Position numbers and translations under genes: made by a program. Source: Cryobacterium aureum (GTDB lineage: Bacteria > Actinomycetota > Actinomycetes > Actinomycetales > Microbacteriaceae). Taken from it: DNA of 54,269 nucleotides. Where the stretch lies: positions 1-54,269 of the forward strand of contig NZ_PPTG01000002.1 in the NCBI RefSeq assembly GCF_002954245.1. Direction: 5' to 3'. The notes beneath the pieces are model-generated. The model saw only the letters and a program-made list of their open reading frames with translations. It had not been told where the DNA came from and ran no database searches. Below, one piece after another: positions 16,644-23,303 of the stretch (its first letter is position 1; each line of letters starts with the position of its first letter).

Positions 16644-16669
16644 CCCGTAAGCCGAACCCCTGTCGGTGC
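16644..16669 (+). repeat. Cassette-boundary repeat, copy R8
   Basis: CCCGTAAGCCGAACCCC with a degraded right arm TGTCGGTGCG. It lies between the XRE gene end (16479) and the nitroreductase start (16839). No other gene is seen in 16480-16838. Confidence 0.65.
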
Positions 16670-16838
16670 GTGGGCGATGGATCTGACAGCGAGGCTCTGA
16701 ATGCACTGCCGGAAGTCACGGTCGCCACTTCAGGTGATCCAATCGCTCGGCCACGCGGCGCGGTAGTCCTCGTGTAGCCAGCCAGCGGGACCTTGGTCAG
16801 CAAAAACGCTTCGTTACCAGGTGTGGAAGGCTGATGCA

Positions 16839-17363
16839 ATGGAAGCCTTGGACTTGATTCGAACACTCACCGCACGACCGGCTGTGCGTTCATTCATCGA
16901 TCGCCCGGTGCCGATGGAAGTGCTGACACAAATTATTGAGATTGCCCGATGGAATGGTTCAGCCAGAAATCGGCAGCCTTGGCGCTTTATCGCAGTCTCT
17001 TACAAAGAACGCCTCGAAAAACTCAGTGCACTGGGAGCGTACGCGCAGCACCTAGCGACCGCACCGTGCGCCCTCGTTCTCCTCTCGGCCGACAACGGCT
17101 TTCAGGACACAGAGTTCGATCTCGGCAAAGTCAGCCAAACGGTCACTCTCGCCGCAACCGCCTTAGGGCTCGGGAGCTGCCTGGCAACGATCTACCCGGA
17201 GAGCAACGTGACGAAGGCAGCAACATTGCTCCGACTGGAAAGCGGATGGCGCCCACACTACGCCATATCCCTCGGCTACCCGGGAGTTCCGCTGACGGGC
17301 ACGCGCGCGATCACCACCGGCCGACTATCTACCTCAGAATTGTTATCCACACACCGCCCGTAA
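16839..17363 (+). CDS. Nitroreductase-family flavoprotein
   Basis: The product is 174 residues from the ATG at 16839 (MEALDLIRTLTARPAVRSF), with GGAAGG 8 nt upstream. It shows the FMN-binding pattern RPAVRSF and RWNGSARNRQPWRFIAV near the N-terminus, and GLGSCLATIYPES in the C-terminal half. These enzymes are dimers that use FMN and NAD(P)H to reduce nitro groups, quinones or enones. The specific substrate is not evident. It is a one-gene module between repeats R8 and R9. Its last residues (THRP) and stop codon TAA are made by the start of R9 (CCGCCCGTAA), so the coding end is fused to the repeat. Confidence 0.87.
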   Translation: MEALDLIRTLTARPAVRSFIDRPVPMEVLTQIIEIARWNGSARNRQPWRFIAVSYKERLEKLSALGAYAQHLATAPCALVLLSADNGFQDTEFDLGKVSQTVTLAATALGLGSCLATIYPESNVTKAATLLRLESGWRPHYAISLGYPGVPLTGTRAITTGRLSTSELLSTHRP

Positions 17364-17445
17364 GCCGAACCCCCTACGAGACAATTTGGCCGAGCTGTCT
17401 GCTCTTGGCGATTAATCCTGGATCAGCTATGTCGCCCTGTTCGTT
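17358..17445 (+). repeat. Cassette-boundary repeat, long copy R9
   Basis: CCCGTAAGCCGAACCC, CCTACGAGAC, then the same 60-nt extension as R2 (TTTGGCCGAGCTGT, TGCTCTTGGCGATT, GATCA, TCGCCC-GTTCG). It supplies the nitroreductase stop codon at 17361-17363 and ends close to the ABC permease stop at 17473. Confidence 0.78.
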
Positions 17446-17472
17446 TCCTGACATTGGTCGGTGCGCCGTTGG

Positions 17473-18579
17473 TTACGGCACGCGGAGTTCTTTGAGCGGA
17501 TCGCGGCGGGCGGCCGCCAGCGCGGGTACCAGGGCCGCGATCACGCCGATGGTGGTCGACAGGAGTGCGACGGCGCCGACGAAGTCCCAGCCCGGGAGTG
17601 GATCTCCGGAGGCGGTCAGCCCGATCGACGCTGCAATGCTGCCGATCGTGGCACCGACCAGGGCGAGGGCACCGGTTTGCGTGAGGAGCAGCGAGATGAT
17701 CAGGGCTTGGGAGGCGCCCAAGGCGCGGCGGCGCCCGAAGTCCTTGCGACGCAGCATCACCAGGCCGTAAAGAATCGCTGCCACCAGCACCGCGGTCAGT
17801 GCGAAAACGACGACGACGAGGCTGCGGCCGAACGAATCCAGCTGTCCTTCAACCAGGCCACGGAGTGCGGCGAGGTTTTCACTCGTGGTCAGGGTCACTT
17901 TGGCGGGATCGGTGACCGCCAGGACGGATCGCACCGCGTCGGAGACGGGAGCGACCAGGTCGGGGCGGTCGGCGATGACAATGAGCACGGCGACCGTTCC
18001 CGGGGTGTTTTCGGTCTGCGGGGCGATGACGAGGGGTTCAAGGAAGGCGAGAAAGTCCGGAACGGTCAGGCTCCCGGTCACCGCGAAGTCGACACCGGAG
18101 TCGTCCACGACAGCCCCGACGGCGTCCGGCATTCCCAGGCCGGCCAGCGCAGTCGGTGATGCCCAGATCGAGGCGTTGCTCACTGGCGGCAGCGTGGCGA
18201 TCCCGAGGTGGTTGAGTTGGCTGCTCCAGGCCAAGCGCATCGGGACCTTGGTCGCGCCGGCAAATCGGAGGTTGGTGACGTCCTGGGCGATACCGAACGC
18301 TCCAGCCCATTGGATGCCGTCGATGTGTGCCAGCCGGTCCAGCACTGTGGCGTCGAGCCCGGCGTCGGTGTCGGCACGAATGATGATGGAACGCGTCCCC
18401 TCCGAGTCGATTGAGCCGAGCACGGCCTGCTCCGCCCCGACCGTGCGTCCAGTCGTCAGCAGTACCGTGGCACACATACCGGCGACCATGACGATGGTGA
18501 CAACGGATGCGACGGGTTGCGCCCACGCCGTCGCCAACGCTTCCCGCACCACGGCAGCCCACCGGCGCAGCGCGCTCAT
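17473..18579 (-). CDS. ABC transporter permease (MacB/FtsX-type)
   Basis: The product is 368 residues from the ATG at 18579, overlapping the ATPase stop by ATGA. An N-terminal helix (VASVVTIVMVAGMCATVLLT) is followed by a large extracytoplasmic domain of about 200 residues. Three C-terminal helices follow: SLVVVVFALTAVLVAAILYGLVML, LLLTQTGALALVGATIGSIAAS and VGAVALLSTTIGVIAALVPA. LRRKDFGRRRALGASQ between them is the FtsX-type coupling region, and the end is PALAAARRDPLKELR. MacB-type permeases do mechanical work on periplasmic or envelope substrates rather than forming a simple channel. A longer frame upstream of 18579 is a shadow of the ATPase gene. Confidence 0.9.
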   Translation of the reverse strand: MSALRRWAAVVREALATAWAQPVASVVTIVMVAGMCATVLLTTGRTVGAEQAVLGSIDSEGTRSIIIRADTDAGLDATVLDRLAHIDGIQWAGAFGIAQDVTNLRFAGATKVPMRLAWSSQLNHLGIATLPPVSNASIWASPTALAGLGMPDAVGAVVDDSGVDFAVTGSLTVPDFLAFLEPLVIAPQTENTPGTVAVLIVIADRPDLVAPVSDAVRSVLAVTDPAKVTLTTSENLAALRGLVEGQLDSFGRSLVVVVFALTAVLVAAILYGLVMLRRKDFGRRRALGASQALIISLLLTQTGALALVGATIGSIAASIGLTASGDPLPGWDFVGAVALLSTTIGVIAALVPALAAARRDPLKELRVP

Positions 18580-19223
18580 AGTTCGAGTCGGCGGTCGCAA
18601 CGGGCGACCAGTGCCGGGTCGTGGGTGACGACGATGACGGCCGCGCCGCGGTGCGCCTGAGCGTGCAGAGAATCGACGACGAGGTCGGATGAGGCCGGAT
18701 CGAGGTTGCCGGTGGGCTCGTCCGCGAGCAGAATCTGCGGGTCGTTGAGTAGGGCACGGCAGAGCGCGATGCGTTGCGCCTGACCGCCCGACACCTGACC
18801 CGGTTTCGCCCCCGCTCGCAGCGCGACGCCGAACTGGTCCATCAGCTCGTGCGCGCGACGAATGGTCGGCTTCCTGGGGGTTCCACGGTAGAGGGTCGTC
18901 TCGATGATGTTGTCCAGCACCGTTCGGGTGGCATCGAGGGCAGCGTCTTGAAAGACGAAGCCATACTGATGCGCCCGTAAACCGGCGCGGTCTGCGTCGC
19001 GCCGGTGCGCAGCATCCGTCCCGTCGATCTGCACCTGTCCGGCGGTGGGTTTGAGCATGAGGCCGAGCACGTAGAGCAGGGTGGACTTGCCGCGCCCGGA
19101 CGGGCCGGTGATGGCGACCACCTCTCCGGCGTGGAAGTTCGCGCTCCAGTCCGCCAGGATCGGTGTCGTCGGCACGTAGCCGAAGGTGATGTCGCGGGCG
19201 GCCAGCCGGATGGTATCGACCAC
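18576..19223 (-). CDS. ABC transporter ATP-binding protein (MacB/LolD-type)
   Basis: This 215-residue nucleotide-binding subunit has Walker A GPSGRGKST (about residues 40-48), a Q-loop in FVFQDAALDATRTV, the signature VSGGQAQRIALCRALL, Walker B ILLADEPTGNLD and the switch His in VVTHD. The EPTGNLD form is typical of MacB/LolD-type lipoprotein and peptide exporters. It lies between the adaptor gene (3 nt apart) and the permease (4-nt overlap), so these are clearly one operon. Together they form an exporter or envelope-resistance complex. Confidence 0.93.
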   Translation of the reverse strand: MVDTIRLAARDITFGYVPTTPILADWSANFHAGEVVAITGPSGRGKSTLLYVLGLMLKPTAGQVQIDGTDAAHRRDADRAGLRAHQYGFVFQDAALDATRTVLDNIIETTLYRGTPRKPTIRRAHELMDQFGVALRAGAKPGQVSGGQAQRIALCRALLNDPQILLADEPTGNLDPASSDLVVDSLHAQAHRGAAVIVVTHDPALVARCDRRLEL

Positions 19224-19225
19224 GG

Positions 19226-20314
19226 CTAGTCGGCCGTCGCCGGGATGCGCACCGAGGTGCCGTCGGCGACGCCGTCAATAATCGACATGCCGCGGGCGCT
19301 GGTAATCACCGTCACGGGATGACTCGTGCCGGCGTTGTCGATGACGGATGCGGTGCCGTCGGCCGCGCTGAGCAGCGCGGCACTCGGGACTATCAGTCCG
19401 GCGATTGATTCCACCGTGACGATCCGTGATAACAGCAGCGACTGCTCCGTGACGGGGATGCTCGCGCAGGCATCGGCGCAAATGACCGCGCCGTCTTTGC
19501 CCACGAGGGTGATGATAATCAGTCCGGTCTCATCAGCGGCCTGGTCGGCCACGAACCCTTCCCAAATGCCGCCGTCGATGCTGGTGATTTCTACCCGGGT
19601 ACCCGTGGGCATCAACGCGGCCTGGGATTCACTGACCGGCACGGTGAAGACCGGCGCGGCCGGCAACGCCCGCACGACGTTTTCTCCGCCGGTGAGGAGC
19701 GCCCCACGCGTGACGATCTCGGTATCGAGAGCTACCTGGGTCGGCAGCGTCGGGACAAAGATGATGTCGCCCGGCTGCACGACGCCGTCGGCGGGAACGC
19801 CCAGAGACTTCTGCCACGTCTTGACCGCCGTGGTGGTGCGGGGGCCGAACTGTCCCTCGACCGCGCCAGTGTAGAGCGCCAGGTCGGTGAGTGCCTGCTG
19901 CAGCTGCGTGACATCCGCTCCTTCAGCGTCCTGCGCCAGCGCACGGAACGCTGGCACCTGGCCCTGGGCGATCACGACCGGTCGCAGGTTCACGGTGTAG
20001 AGCGTCGCCCCGACCGCGACGCTTTGGCCCGCGGTGACATTCACGGAGGTGACGGTGCCGACTGCCTGGTTTGATCCGGCGGGCACCGGAGTCCACTGCG
20101 CCACCGTGTTCAGGTTGATGCTCGACCCCACCTCGCCGGGCACAACCTCGACGAGGGTGAACGCGGTTGTGGCCACAACATCTGTCGGGGGTGTGAGCGC
20201 GGTCGTCGCCGCCCACCCCACACCGGCGCCAGCCCCGACTGCTACCAGCAGACCGGTCACCCAGCGCGCCCCGCGCGCCCAGCGCGGTGAGCGCACTGCT
20301 GCTGCGTCACTCAT
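19226..20314 (-). CDS. Membrane-anchored adaptor with peptidoglycan-binding domain
   Basis: The product is about 362 residues from the ATG at 20314 (MSDAAAVRSPRWARG), overlapping the lipoprotein gene by 8 nt. There is one N-terminal membrane helix (WVTGLLVAVGAGAGVGWAATTAL). A biotinyl/lipoyl-like hairpin half follows (VNVTAGQSVAVGATLYTV). A PG_binding_1 domain comes next (about residues 120-175: ADVTQLQQALTDLALYTGAV, TTAVKTWQKSLGVPADGVVQPGDI), then beta-rich segments as in periplasmic adaptor proteins. In Gram-positive bacteria such proteins tie an ABC transporter to the cell wall. The operon context supports a role in export or antimicrobial-peptide resistance. Confidence 0.85.
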   Translation of the reverse strand: MSDAAAVRSPRWARGARWVTGLLVAVGAGAGVGWAATTALTPPTDVVATTAFTLVEVVPGEVGSSINLNTVAQWTPVPAGSNQAVGTVTSVNVTAGQSVAVGATLYTVNLRPVVIAQGQVPAFRALAQDAEGADVTQLQQALTDLALYTGAVEGQFGPRTTTAVKTWQKSLGVPADGVVQPGDIIFVPTLPTQVALDTEIVTRGALLTGGENVVRALPAAPVFTVPVSESQAALMPTGTRVEITSIDGGIWEGFVADQAADETGLIIITLVGKDGAVICADACASIPVTEQSLLLSRIVTVESIAGLIVPSAALLSAADGTASVIDNAGTSHPVTVITSARGMSIIDGVADGTSVRIPATAD

Positions 20315-20978
20315 CGACGTCGGCAGGAAGCTGCGGACACTTCTTGTTGATCTCATTCCATTCGGACTGTCCGCCTCCGGCTACGCCCTCGTAGAGGTTC
20401 CAACCACCCGTCTCGGCGTAGGTATCGATGAACGTTTCCCGGCTCGGAGCCTCCGGGGTGTCGTACCCTTCGGCCGCTAAGCAGGGCTGGAGCTCATCGG
20501 TGAAATAGTCAAACAACTCCCCGAGACCCTCGTCGGTAAGCGGCACGTTGTACTTCGGATCCATCGGGTACTTCGCGTTACACGTATACATGGCCAGAGC
20601 ATGCGCTCCGGCCTGGGAGTTTTGAATCATGCCGGACTCCAGCCCGCCATCCGCTGTGGCGCGCACGTCGGGCCAGCCCAAATCGTGCATGCAGCTTTCC
20701 CTTGCCGTTCCCCAGTCATCGTTGTCAACGAAGCGAACGATGTCGATCATCGGTCGCACCGCATCGGGCGATTCGCGTAACACTCGCTCCCATTCCCAGT
20801 CGAGTTGTTCTTGACCCGCGACGTCGAGGGTGAGCGCGAGCGAGCTCGCTGGGGCTGTCGAGCTTGAGGCCGCTGGACCAGGGGTGGCGTTCGCACAACC
20901 CGAGAGGAAAACGAGGGCGGACGACGTCAGTACAAACAGCGCCGCCCATGATTTACGAGACTTAATAATGGCGAGCAT
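20307..20978 (-). CDS. Lipoprotein of unknown function, first gene of the ABC operon
   Basis: The 223-residue product begins MLAIIKSRKSWAALFVLTSSALVFLSGC, a signal peptide with lipobox LSGC, so the mature protein would start at Cys28. A Ser/Ala/Pro-rich linker follows. The mature domain has Cys in ESCMHDLGWPDV, MYTCNAKYP, QPCLAAEGYDTP and NKKCPQLP, suggesting two disulfides. I recognise no named family. A GGGGGAAAA ribosome site precedes the ATG. It overlaps the adaptor gene, so it is likely the surface substrate-binding or sensory part of the ABC system. Repeat R10 lies 160 nt upstream and may mark the module edge. Confidence 0.8.
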   Translation of the reverse strand: MLAIIKSRKSWAALFVLTSSALVFLSGCANATPGPAASSSTAPASSLALTLDVAGQEQLDWEWERVLRESPDAVRPMIDIVRFVDNDDWGTARESCMHDLGWPDVRATADGGLESGMIQNSQAGAHALAMYTCNAKYPMDPKYNVPLTDEGLGELFDYFTDELQPCLAAEGYDTPEAPSRETFIDTYAETGGWNLYEGVAGGGQSEWNEINKKCPQLPADVDE

Positions 20979-21136
20979 TTTTCCCCCAAATCAGGCCCGG
21001 TTGTACCAAACCAGTTCTGTGGCGACACTAGCGAGTGTTGGTGAACATCTGGTGTCGCCGCTCGAATGGCTCAGGCTCGGAGCCAGGTGGGAACGATGAA
21101 GTGCAGAGTCATGATCATCATCACAGCCTGTCATCG

Positions 21137-21162
21137 CCCGTATGACGAACCCTCTACGGGAC
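21137..21162 (+). repeat. Cassette-boundary repeat, copy R10
   Basis: CCCGTATGACGAACCC, then TCTACGGGAC. Arms CCCGTA and TACGGG are a perfect pair. It is the only recognisable element in 20979-21290, between the ABC operon start and the SRPBCC gene end. Confidence 0.75.
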
Positions 21163-21290
21163 GGTCACCTGTGTCGCAGTCGCTCATCGTGGGCAGTGGA
21201 ACAGGACGCAATGCTGTGCGTCACCGCGTCATTACTACTTCGACCAGAGACCCTGACGCGGGCCGCCTGGAAGCAGCCAGCGGCCAGCGA

Positions 21291-21746
21291 TCACCCCGAA
21301 ACTTCGGGACGATCGTTCACGTCCTTTGGCCTGGTGCGCTCGTGACCGTATTCTGCTCGGCGCTGCAAACGATCGAGCCTTAGACCGGGCACAGTCCGAA
21401 AGGCGCCGGCGAGCACGCGAAAGATTGCTCCGCTGTGAGTGATGGTGTGGGTCACCTTAGTCTTGTGGTCGCCAACCGGAACGAGATTCCAAGCGCCTGT
21501 TTCATGCGCCTGCAGTCCGTCCAGACGCCAGACTACAGAATCCGTGGATACCTGTTCGTAGGTGATCGTGGGGGAACCAGGTAATTTGGCTCGAATCGGG
21601 TACGGCTTGCCAACCAGCGCACGGGGATCGATCGCTGTGACAGAAAGAATCGCGGGATTCCACTCGGGCAGGCGTCGAATATCGGCGAGAATGTTTACAA
21701 TCGTCGCCCTCGATGCGTTGATGACGCGACTTTCAATGTATTCCAT
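21291..21746 (-). CDS. SRPBCC (START/Bet v1-like) family protein
   Basis: This 151-residue protein shows the usual pattern of small SRPBCC proteins: MEYIESRVINASRATIVNILADIRRLPEWNPAILSV at the N-terminus (beta strand, then helix, then the WNP turn), a central beta region, TGAWNLVPVGDHKTKVTHTI, and a C-terminal helix (about residues 105-125). The fold makes a cavity for lipids or polyketide-like ligands. Many members are called polyketide cyclase/dehydrase without proof. It stands alone between R10 and a frameshifted immunity gene. A specific function cannot be assigned. Confidence 0.75.
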   Translation of the reverse strand: MEYIESRVINASRATIVNILADIRRLPEWNPAILSVTAIDPRALVGKPYPIRAKLPGSPTITYEQVSTDSVVWRLDGLQAHETGAWNLVPVGDHKTKVTHTITHSGAIFRVLAGAFRTVPGLRLDRLQRRAEYGHERTRPKDVNDRPEVSG

Positions 21747-21970
21747 AACTCGCCCCCTAATGTCGCCCGCGGAAACTCTTCATGAACGGATGCTCTCGCC
21801 CCCCCCGTCACAGCCTAGAGGCAGGGCAGACGGATCCAGGCTTACCCTTACCAAGTCCGACGCCGAACATCTCCGGAGAGCTGCGCCTAACCGAACCACT
21901 GCGCGCAGTATCCGTCCGGCGATTGGGCTCTCTGGTCACTGGATCGACATTTCCCGCCCTAGGTCCGAAT

Positions 21971-21992
21971 GCGCCAACCCCTAGCGGTCCGG
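21971..21992 (+). repeat. Degenerate cassette-boundary repeat (possible copy R10b)
   Basis: GCGCCAACCCCTAGCGGTCC resembles the centre and right arm of the consensus. It contains the stop codon of the WapI-like gene at 21981. The left arm is poorly preserved. The 21747-21970 stretch has nothing else recognisable. Confidence 0.35.
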
Positions 21993-22449
21993 AAAGACGG
22001 ACAGTGCCTTGTCCCATTCGTCGGCCGCCGAGTCAAGTTCTGCAGCGGTCACTTCTACCTCGACCCAGAACTGGTCCCGGTCGTGGCTGCTCTGGTCAAC
22101 AGGCTTGGTTTCAAGTGCAAAGTGCACCCTGACCGAGGTCGACTCGTCCCTATAACTGGCAACGCTGAACGCAACATTTGGTTCGGTGAATTCGAGCGAC
22201 GGCACAACCCCGGCGTCTCCCTCGACGCTTGCGGCTTCCATCGGCCACGCTTCGCAGCCAGGCCGAAATTTGGTTCGCTTCGAACGTCGTCAAACACGGA
22301 ACGGTAAATTGCCACTCCGTGTCACGTGCCGATACGTCGCCGCTGATGATCAGCCAGTTGTCATCCCACTTATCGCCGGCAGGGTTCGGGAACTCATATC
22401 GAGCAGGCTCCAACGTCACGGACTCTCTCGTGCCCACACCCAGTTGCAT
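21981..22449 (-). pseudogene. WapI-like immunity protein, frameshifted
   Basis: Two overlapping reverse frames together give one plausible protein of about 155 residues. The first (22449 to about 22245) reads MQLGVGTRESVTLEPARYEF, then DKWDDNWLIISGDVSARDTEWQF, then ISAWLRSVADGS. The second (from about 22240 to 21981) continues VPSLEFTEPNVAFSVASY, RVHFALE and FWVEVEVTAAEL. The DxWDxNWL motif, the short C-terminal beta region with FTEPN and the size fit the WapI/YxiJ-type immunity group, which neutralises contact-delivered toxins. No toxin gene is nearby, so this would be an orphan immunity cassette. The frame changes around 22235-22250; a sequencing error is possible. Confidence 0.6.
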
Positions 22450-22519
22450 GAATAGATCTTACTGACCGCAGGCAGCGCTGAGGAGTGCGCTCACCCTGGG
22501 AAATGTCCAGCCCCTCGGT

Positions 22520-22545
22520 CCCGTAAGCCGGACGGTCACCGGGAT
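22520..22545 (+). repeat. Cassette-boundary repeat, copy R11
   Basis: CCCGTAAGCCGGACGG, then TCACCGGGAT. This is the last copy in the window and lies 70 nt upstream of the WapI-like gene start. It marks the right edge of the accessory region; no copies are seen beyond it. Confidence 0.65.
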
Positions 22546-22624
22546 ACATGAAGACGCAAGGAGCGCCAACGGAGATCCGCATGGTCCTGGGGCCGCCCCG
22601 TTTCCGTTTGCCCCGACCGAGAAA

Positions 22625-22753
22625 ATGCCCGGTGAAGGGGGGATAAACGCGACACCTCAAAAGTATGACCGTGAGGCCTGCTGGGTACGCGCACGGATTA
22701 TCAACCACTGGACGGCCGAACAGAAAGCCCTCGTCGCCCTTGGCGGTAAATGA
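22625..22753 (+). CDS. Possible small ORF or gene remnant, 42 codons
   Basis: An ATG at 22625 opens a frame starting MPGEGGINATPQKYDREACW and ending KALVALGGK before a TGA at 22751. The residue mix, with an amphipathic WTAEQKALVAL end, looks protein-like. There is no strong ribosome site and no recognised family. It could be the tail of a deleted gene at the junction between accessory and core DNA. Apart from R11, nothing else is visible in 22450-22767. Confidence 0.25.
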   Translation: MPGEGGINATPQKYDREACWVRARIINHWTAEQKALVALGGK

Positions 22754-22767
22754 CCTACTGAGTCTGG

Positions 22768-23121
22768 TTAGTCGGGGAGGGGGCCGAGAGGCTCGACGGT
22801 GGTGCGGGCGAGCGGAACCGGGGCGGGTTCCTTGAGCTCTACGAAAATGGTGTGCGTGGCTGTCTCGCCGATGTTCGCCCCGGAATGTTCCTGGGCGGGG
22901 AGCCACCGCGCGACGCCCTCCGGCAGGTCGACGTCGACGGAATGGTCGCCACTTGACAAGCGGCGTTGGAAGGCGGTGAGAGTGAACATGACACTGTCGG
23001 GGTGGCGATGCGGCACGGTTTCGTCGCCGGGCCGGTCGAGGTATTCGAGTACCCGCACCCGCTCGTTCTCGAAGATCACCCGGTAGAACTGCGGGTTGGT
23101 CACGACCGGATCGCTCTGCAT
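22768..23121 (-). CDS. Small cupin-domain protein
   Basis: The product is 117 residues from the ATG at 23121 (MQSDPVVTNPQFYRVIFEN). It is a single beta-barrel cupin: VRVLEYLDRPGDETVPHRHPDSVMFTL contains a PHRHPD metal-binding motif, and WLPAQEHSGANIGETATHTIFVEL supplies the second-half motif and later His. This matches small single-domain cupins annotated as cytoplasmic or carbohydrate-binding proteins. The function is otherwise unknown. A longer frame to 23220 exists but has no better start. It is the first gene outside the repeat-bounded region. Confidence 0.75.
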   Translation of the reverse strand: MQSDPVVTNPQFYRVIFENERVRVLEYLDRPGDETVPHRHPDSVMFTLTAFQRRLSSGDHSVDVDLPEGVARWLPAQEHSGANIGETATHTIFVELKEPAPVPLARTTVEPLGPLPD

Positions 23122-23303
23122 TCCAGCACGGTAGCACCGCGTTGCTCGCCTGCACAGGAGGTGGTGACTGGCGAGGCGGACGGCCGAGGCATCCGCTCGA
23201 CGAATCGGGTCTTTCGTCACTAGTGCGATCGGGGGAGTTGCGGGAGGCTAGTAGCGCAACTTTGGTCCATCGGCATGCACCGCACGAGAAAGGCTGCCAG
23301 ACG

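Noticed and set aside
18971..18990. Another boundary repeat copy (GCCCGTAAACCGGCGC)
   Set aside because: It is inside the ATPase coding frame and matches only the left arm; probably chance.
17473..19278. 601-codon reading of the ABC permease frame from 19278
   Set aside because: The first 230 codons are an Arg/Pro/His-rich shadow of the ATPase gene; the real start is the ATG at 18579 with a 4-nt overlap.
247..22545. Classical integron with attC sites and integrase
   Set aside because: The repeat core does not contain proper RYYYAAC/GTTRRRY boxes at attC spacing, genes face both ways, and no tyrosine recombinase frame is present. I keep only the looser description of a cassette-like array.
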